From Epsilonproteobacteria bacterium UBA4036 (lineage in GTDB: Bacteria > Campylobacterota > Campylobacteria > Campylobacterales > Arcobacteraceae): a stretch of 14,412 bases of DNA. Shown here in pieces: positions 11,335 through 14,412 of this stretch (position 1 is the stretch's first letter; each line of letters opens with the position of its first letter). The position numbers were made by a program, and so were the translations under genes. The notes beneath the pieces are model-generated. The model was given only the letters and a program-made list of their open reading frames with translations, was not told the DNA's origin and did not search any database. The DNA lies in NCBI GenBank assembly GCA_002382325.1, contig DGAG01000001.1:126111-140522 (forward strand). The letters are read 5' to 3'.

Positions 11335-13686
11335 ATGATTAATTTTAGAATAAAAATTCGTCCTACGGTTTTGTTTGTTTTTGCCCTTTTAGTGGGTATT
11401 GCAGTTTTAACCACACTGGGAATCCAATACTATTTTTCAAAAAAGTTGGCATTTGCTTCTATTGAAGAATCGGTACAACATATTTCAGAAAAAACACAAC
11501 AAAAAATAGAGAGTTTTAACAAATCAAATTATGATTTACTCTCTGTTTTACAATACTCGCATACTCTTTTGCAACACCCCAAAGAAGAACAAAATCTTGA
11601 GTTTCTTAAAACCTTTACAACCGCGATTTCAAACAATCCTTATGTGTATGCTTTGTATATTGGTTTTGAAAATGGTGATTTTTATGAAGTCATTAATTTA
11701 GATATTGATGATTCTTTGCGTGTTAAGTTTAGTGCCTCAAATAAGGAGAAATGGTTTGTTGTAAAAATCTTTAAACACCATTCAACTCCCATACGTTTGG
11801 AGCAATTTTTAGATAAAAACTTTCACGTTGTAAGAAGTGTTCAAAAAAAAGTTGATTATAACCCGACATTACGTCCGTGGTATCAAAAAGCTTTAACTTC
11901 CCAAGAAGCAGTTGTTACTGCACCGTATTCTTTTGCCAATTTAGATGGCATGGGTGTAACCTATGCTCAAAAAATTGAACAAACAAATAATGTGTTGGGG
12001 TTGGATGTCTCTTTACGAAGTTTTTCCTCTTTTTTAGAAGCTCAAAAAATTGTACAAAAGAGTCATTTATATATTTTTGACCAACACAATCGTGTCATTG
12101 CATCTAACATAAGTGATGAAAAAGCTTATTTTAAAAACATCGATTCCATTTTAGCTCAATCGTTAAAAAATAACGATAATACGATGACCATCAACCATGA
12201 AGAGTATTTTGTTTCACACTATTATTTGAACTCTAAAAGTAACAGTTATTTATCAATCTTTGTCCCAGAATATGAGATTTTAAAACCGTTTAATGAAAAA
12301 ATTATGTTTGCTATTTGGGTCAATATAGGGTTAATGATTTTTATTTTACCTCTGGTGTGGTTTTCCACAAAATTAATCGTGAATCCCATTAATGAGTTAG
12401 AATTGGAAAATGAAAAGATTAAACACCGAGAGTTTGATGAGGTTAATTTGGTCAAAACTTCCATCAAAGAGTTGCATGATTTTTCTAAATCGTTTGTCTC
12501 AATGGCAAGGTCAATTAAAGAGTATGAAGAAGCTCAAGTTAAATTAATGGATTCCTTTATTGAACTTATTGCCGGTGCCATTGATGCCAAAAGTGAATAC
12601 ACAGGAGGGCATTGTAAACGAGTCCCCATTTTAACGTTGATGATTGCTAAAGAGGCAAGTAAAAGCAATCAAGGTATTTTTAAAGCATTTAATTTTGCCA
12701 ATGAAGAAGAGATACGAGAACTCAGTGTAGCAGCATGGCTACATGATTGTGGGAAAGTAACAACCCCTGAATATGTCGTGGACAAAGCCACGAAACTGGA
12801 AACCATTTATAACAGAATCCATGAAATACGAACACGTTTTGAGGTTATTTATCGTGATTTAATCATCCAGTCGTATGAAAAAATCAAGCAAGGAGAAGAT
12901 GAAAAAAGCGTAAAACAATGGCTTGAAAAAGAGCAACAAACCCTTCAAGAAGAGTTTGAGTTTATTGCCAATGCCAATAAAGGCGGAGAGTTTATGTCGC
13001 AAGAAGATCAAGAAAAAATCAAAGAGATTGCCCAACGACAATGGAAAGCGTATTTTGATGATGCGTTAGGCTTATCCCATGATGAGCAAGTGCGATACGT
13101 TAAAAATGAGTCTAAAGTAGAGCATCTTTTAGACAATAAACCCCATCATTTAATTCCACGAAGTCCAAAGAGTGTTTCGGATTACGATAAATATGGATTT
13201 AAAGTTGATATTCCTAATGATTTATACAATTTGGGCGAAATTTACAATTTATGCATTCAAAAAGGAACATTAACTCCTGAAGAGCGATTTAAAATCAATG
13301 AACATATGACGATGACCATAAAAATGCTCGAACAACTTCCTTTCCCTGAAAACTTAAAACGGGTTCCAGAGTATGCAGACGCACACCATGAAACTTTAAT
13401 TGGTACAGGATACCCACGAAAACTTACGAAAGAACAAATGTCAATTCCCGCAAGAATTATGGCAATTGCTGATGTATTTGAAGCCTTAACCGCAGCAGAC
13501 AGACCTTATAAAGAAGCCAAAAAACTCTCTGAATCGATTAAAATATTGAGTTTTATGGTAAAAGACCAGCACTTAGATGAAGATATTTTTAAACTCTTTT
13601 TACAAAGTGGTGTCTATTTAACCTATGCAAAAGCCTATTTAAAAGAAGATCAAATTGATGAAGTAGATATAAGTACATACGTATAA
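11335..13686 (+). CDS. Cache/HAMP-linked HD-GYP cyclic-di-GMP phosphodiesterase with large insertion
   Basis: The start is taken at ATG 11335; a TTG at 11329 is in frame but directly touches the ribosome site AAAGGG (11323-11328), which is well spaced for the ATG. The 783-residue protein has a membrane helix (about 11-31), a periplasmic dCache domain (35-320) with the typical RPWYQKAL (180-187), a second helix (324-348), a HAMP-like linker and a C-terminal HD-GYP domain, expected to hydrolyse cyclic di-GMP. Metal-ligand candidates His426, His470-Asp471 (LHDCGK), His657, His684-His685 and Asp713 and the GYP triplet (692-694) are present. Two oddities: about 155 residues (485-643, charged helices) are inserted between LHDCGK and the segment GTLTPEERFKINEH, and HHExxDGxGYP reads HHETLIGTGYP, with Ile for Asp. 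The gene is followed by a phosphodiesterase after 10 bases. Confidence 0.9.
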   Translation: MINFRIKIRPTVLFVFALLVGIAVLTTLGIQYYFSKKLAFASIEESVQHISEKTQQKIESFNKSNYDLLSVLQYSHTLLQHPKEEQNLEFLKTFTTAISNNPYVYALYIGFENGDFYEVINLDIDDSLRVKFSASNKEKWFVVKIFKHHSTPIRLEQFLDKNFHVVRSVQKKVDYNPTLRPWYQKALTSQEAVVTAPYSFANLDGMGVTYAQKIEQTNNVLGLDVSLRSFSSFLEAQKIVQKSHLYIFDQHNRVIASNISDEKAYFKNIDSILAQSLKNNDNTMTINHEEYFVSHYYLNSKSNSYLSIFVPEYEILKPFNEKIMFAIWVNIGLMIFILPLVWFSTKLIVNPINELELENEKIKHREFDEVNLVKTSIKELHDFSKSFVSMARSIKEYEEAQVKLMDSFIELIAGAIDAKSEYTGGHCKRVPILTLMIAKEASKSNQGIFKAFNFANEEEIRELSVAAWLHDCGKVTTPEYVVDKATKLETIYNRIHEIRTRFEVIYRDLIIQSYEKIKQGEDEKSVKQWLEKEQQTLQEEFEFIANANKGGEFMSQEDQEKIKEIAQRQWKAYFDDALGLSHDEQVRYVKNESKVEHLLDNKPHHLIPRSPKSVSDYDKYGFKVDIPNDLYNLGEIYNLCIQKGTLTPEERFKINEHMTMTIKMLEQLPFPENLKRVPEYADAHHETLIGTGYPRKLTKEQMSIPARIMAIADVFEALTAADRPYKEAKKLSESIKILSFMVKDQHLDEDIFKLFLQSGVYLTYAKAYLKEDQIDEVDISTYV

Positions 13687-13696
13687 AGGAGAAATG

Positions 13697-14404
13697 ATGC
13701 AATGGCTATTTGACAAAGAGATTGCCCACAGAGGTTTATACAATAATACAGTTTGTGAGAACTCAAAAAGTGCATTTAGCAATGCCATTGCACAGAATGT
13801 CAGCATTGAACTGGACGTGCAAATGACACACGATGAAGAGTTAATTGTATTTCACGATGAAAACAGTTTTCGGCTGACCAATCAAAGTTTTGATGTTTCA
13901 GCCACATCGTATGCGTTGCTAAAAGAGTTAAAACTATTGGATACACAAGAAGGGATTCCTTTGCTTCAAGAGGTGCTTAACTTAGTGCAAGGGAAAGTTC
14001 CTCTTTTAATAGAGATTAAAAATAATCAATTTGACACAAAAATCGAAACAAAACTTGCTCAAATGTTAGATGAGTATAAGGGTAAAGTTGCGGTATGCTC
14101 TTTTAATTATCAAAGCATTAAATGGTTTTCGCAACACCGCCCAAACATCTTAAGAGGACTTAATTTTGGAGATAGAGCTCATTATGGTTTTAAAGATTTT
14201 TTAGAGTTTTTATACTATTTTGATCGAAGTGAACCCAATTTTGTCTCACTCGATTATACCTTATTGGATACGTTTATTGTAACGTATTGTCGATTTTTAA
14301 AAATACCACTGCTTTGTTGGACAATTGATTCCCAGGAGAAAAAAGAGAAAGCACTTAAAAAAGTGCAGGGGATTATTTTTGAACAAATGAATGGTGAGTG
14401 GTGA
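13697..14404 (+). CDS. glycerophosphodiester phosphodiesterase (GDPD family)
   Basis: The protein (235 residues from this start) is a small, soluble GDPD/UgpQ-type enzyme that splits glycerophosphodiesters to glycerol 3-phosphate and an alcohol. The catalytic set is in place: His11-Arg12 in IAHRG, Glu38 and Asp40 in SIELDVQMTHD, and His53 in VFHD; IEIKNN then follows as the next metal-site strand and WTIDS near the end is the usual last barrel strand. There is no signal peptide, so it should act in the cytosol. Two ATGs are adjacent (13694 and 13697); AAAGGA ends at 13690, so the second has the better spacing. The gene begins 10 bases after the HD-GYP gene and is probably co-transcribed. Its stop codon lies within a 7-base tandem repeat, so the last residues (GEW) are encoded by the repeat. 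Confidence 0.92.
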   Translation: MQWLFDKEIAHRGLYNNTVCENSKSAFSNAIAQNVSIELDVQMTHDEELIVFHDENSFRLTNQSFDVSATSYALLKELKLLDTQEGIPLLQEVLNLVQGKVPLLIEIKNNQFDTKIETKLAQMLDEYKGKVAVCSFNYQSIKWFSQHRPNILRGLNFGDRAHYGFKDFLEFLYYFDRSEPNFVSLDYTLLDTFIVTYCRFLKIPLLCWTIDSQEKKEKALKKVQGIIFEQMNGEW

Positions 14405-14412
14405 GTGGTGAG
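14392..14412 (+). repeat. perfect 7-base tandem repeat (TGGTGAG)3, cut by the window end
   Basis: Three exact copies of TGGTGAG stand at 14392-14398, 14399-14405 and 14406-14412, reaching the last base of the window, so the true copy number is unknown. The unit is G-rich in a very A/T-rich region. The stop codon TGA (14402-14404) of the phosphodiesterase gene lies inside it. Confidence 0.85.

Noticed and set aside
1..14412. CRISPR array, insertion sequence or phage genes
   Set aside because: No regularly spaced direct repeats of adequate length, transposase, integrase or structural phage gene was seen.

Overview
The window looks like a chromosomal segment of a low-GC member of the Campylobacterota, most probably the Arcobacter group. 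This is inferred from the strong A/T bias, two membrane sensors with periplasmic Cache domains, a histidine kinase with the H-box form IAHQWRQPL that is common in this phylum, and gene content such as katG and a LOG-family protein. No ribosomal gene is present to fix the taxon.

Left part (1-2810): the last 19 bases of a tRNA (probably Asn or Gln) stand at the edge. A roughly 400-base gene-free stretch follows, holding a nested inverted-repeat block (171-338) that could be a structured RNA. Next come an ExsA-like AraC regulator, a PaaI-type hotdog thioesterase, a YefM/Phd antitoxin with its own strong promoter, the wreck of the RelE/ParE toxin that should follow it, and an unrecognised 166-residue protein. 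This block is visibly more A/T-rich than the rest and has accessory character.

Middle part (2827-10560), all on the minus strand: an orphan dCache histidine kinase, a GlnRS with a GatB/YqeY-like tail, catalase-peroxidase KatG, a NifX/NifB-type protein with a His-rich insert, and a four-helix membrane protein with a HemJ/CopD-like look. Hairpins follow glnS, katG and the NifX-like gene, so these are probably mostly separate transcription units. A perfect 16-bp palindrome lies upstream of the NifX-like gene.

Right part (10710-14412), plus strand: a LOG-family nucleotide hydrolase, then a Cache/HAMP/HD-GYP sensor with a large insertion inside its catalytic domain, followed 10 bases later by a glycerophosphodiester phosphodiesterase. 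The window ends inside a perfect 7-base tandem repeat that overlaps the stop codon of the last gene.

Most genes are recognisable housekeeping, stress or signalling genes. I see no clear multi-gene novel system. The most interesting signals are the decayed toxin beside an intact antitoxin, the folded intergenic block near the tRNA, the heptamer repeat, the palindromic operator candidate and the domain architectures of GlnRS and the HD-GYP protein.
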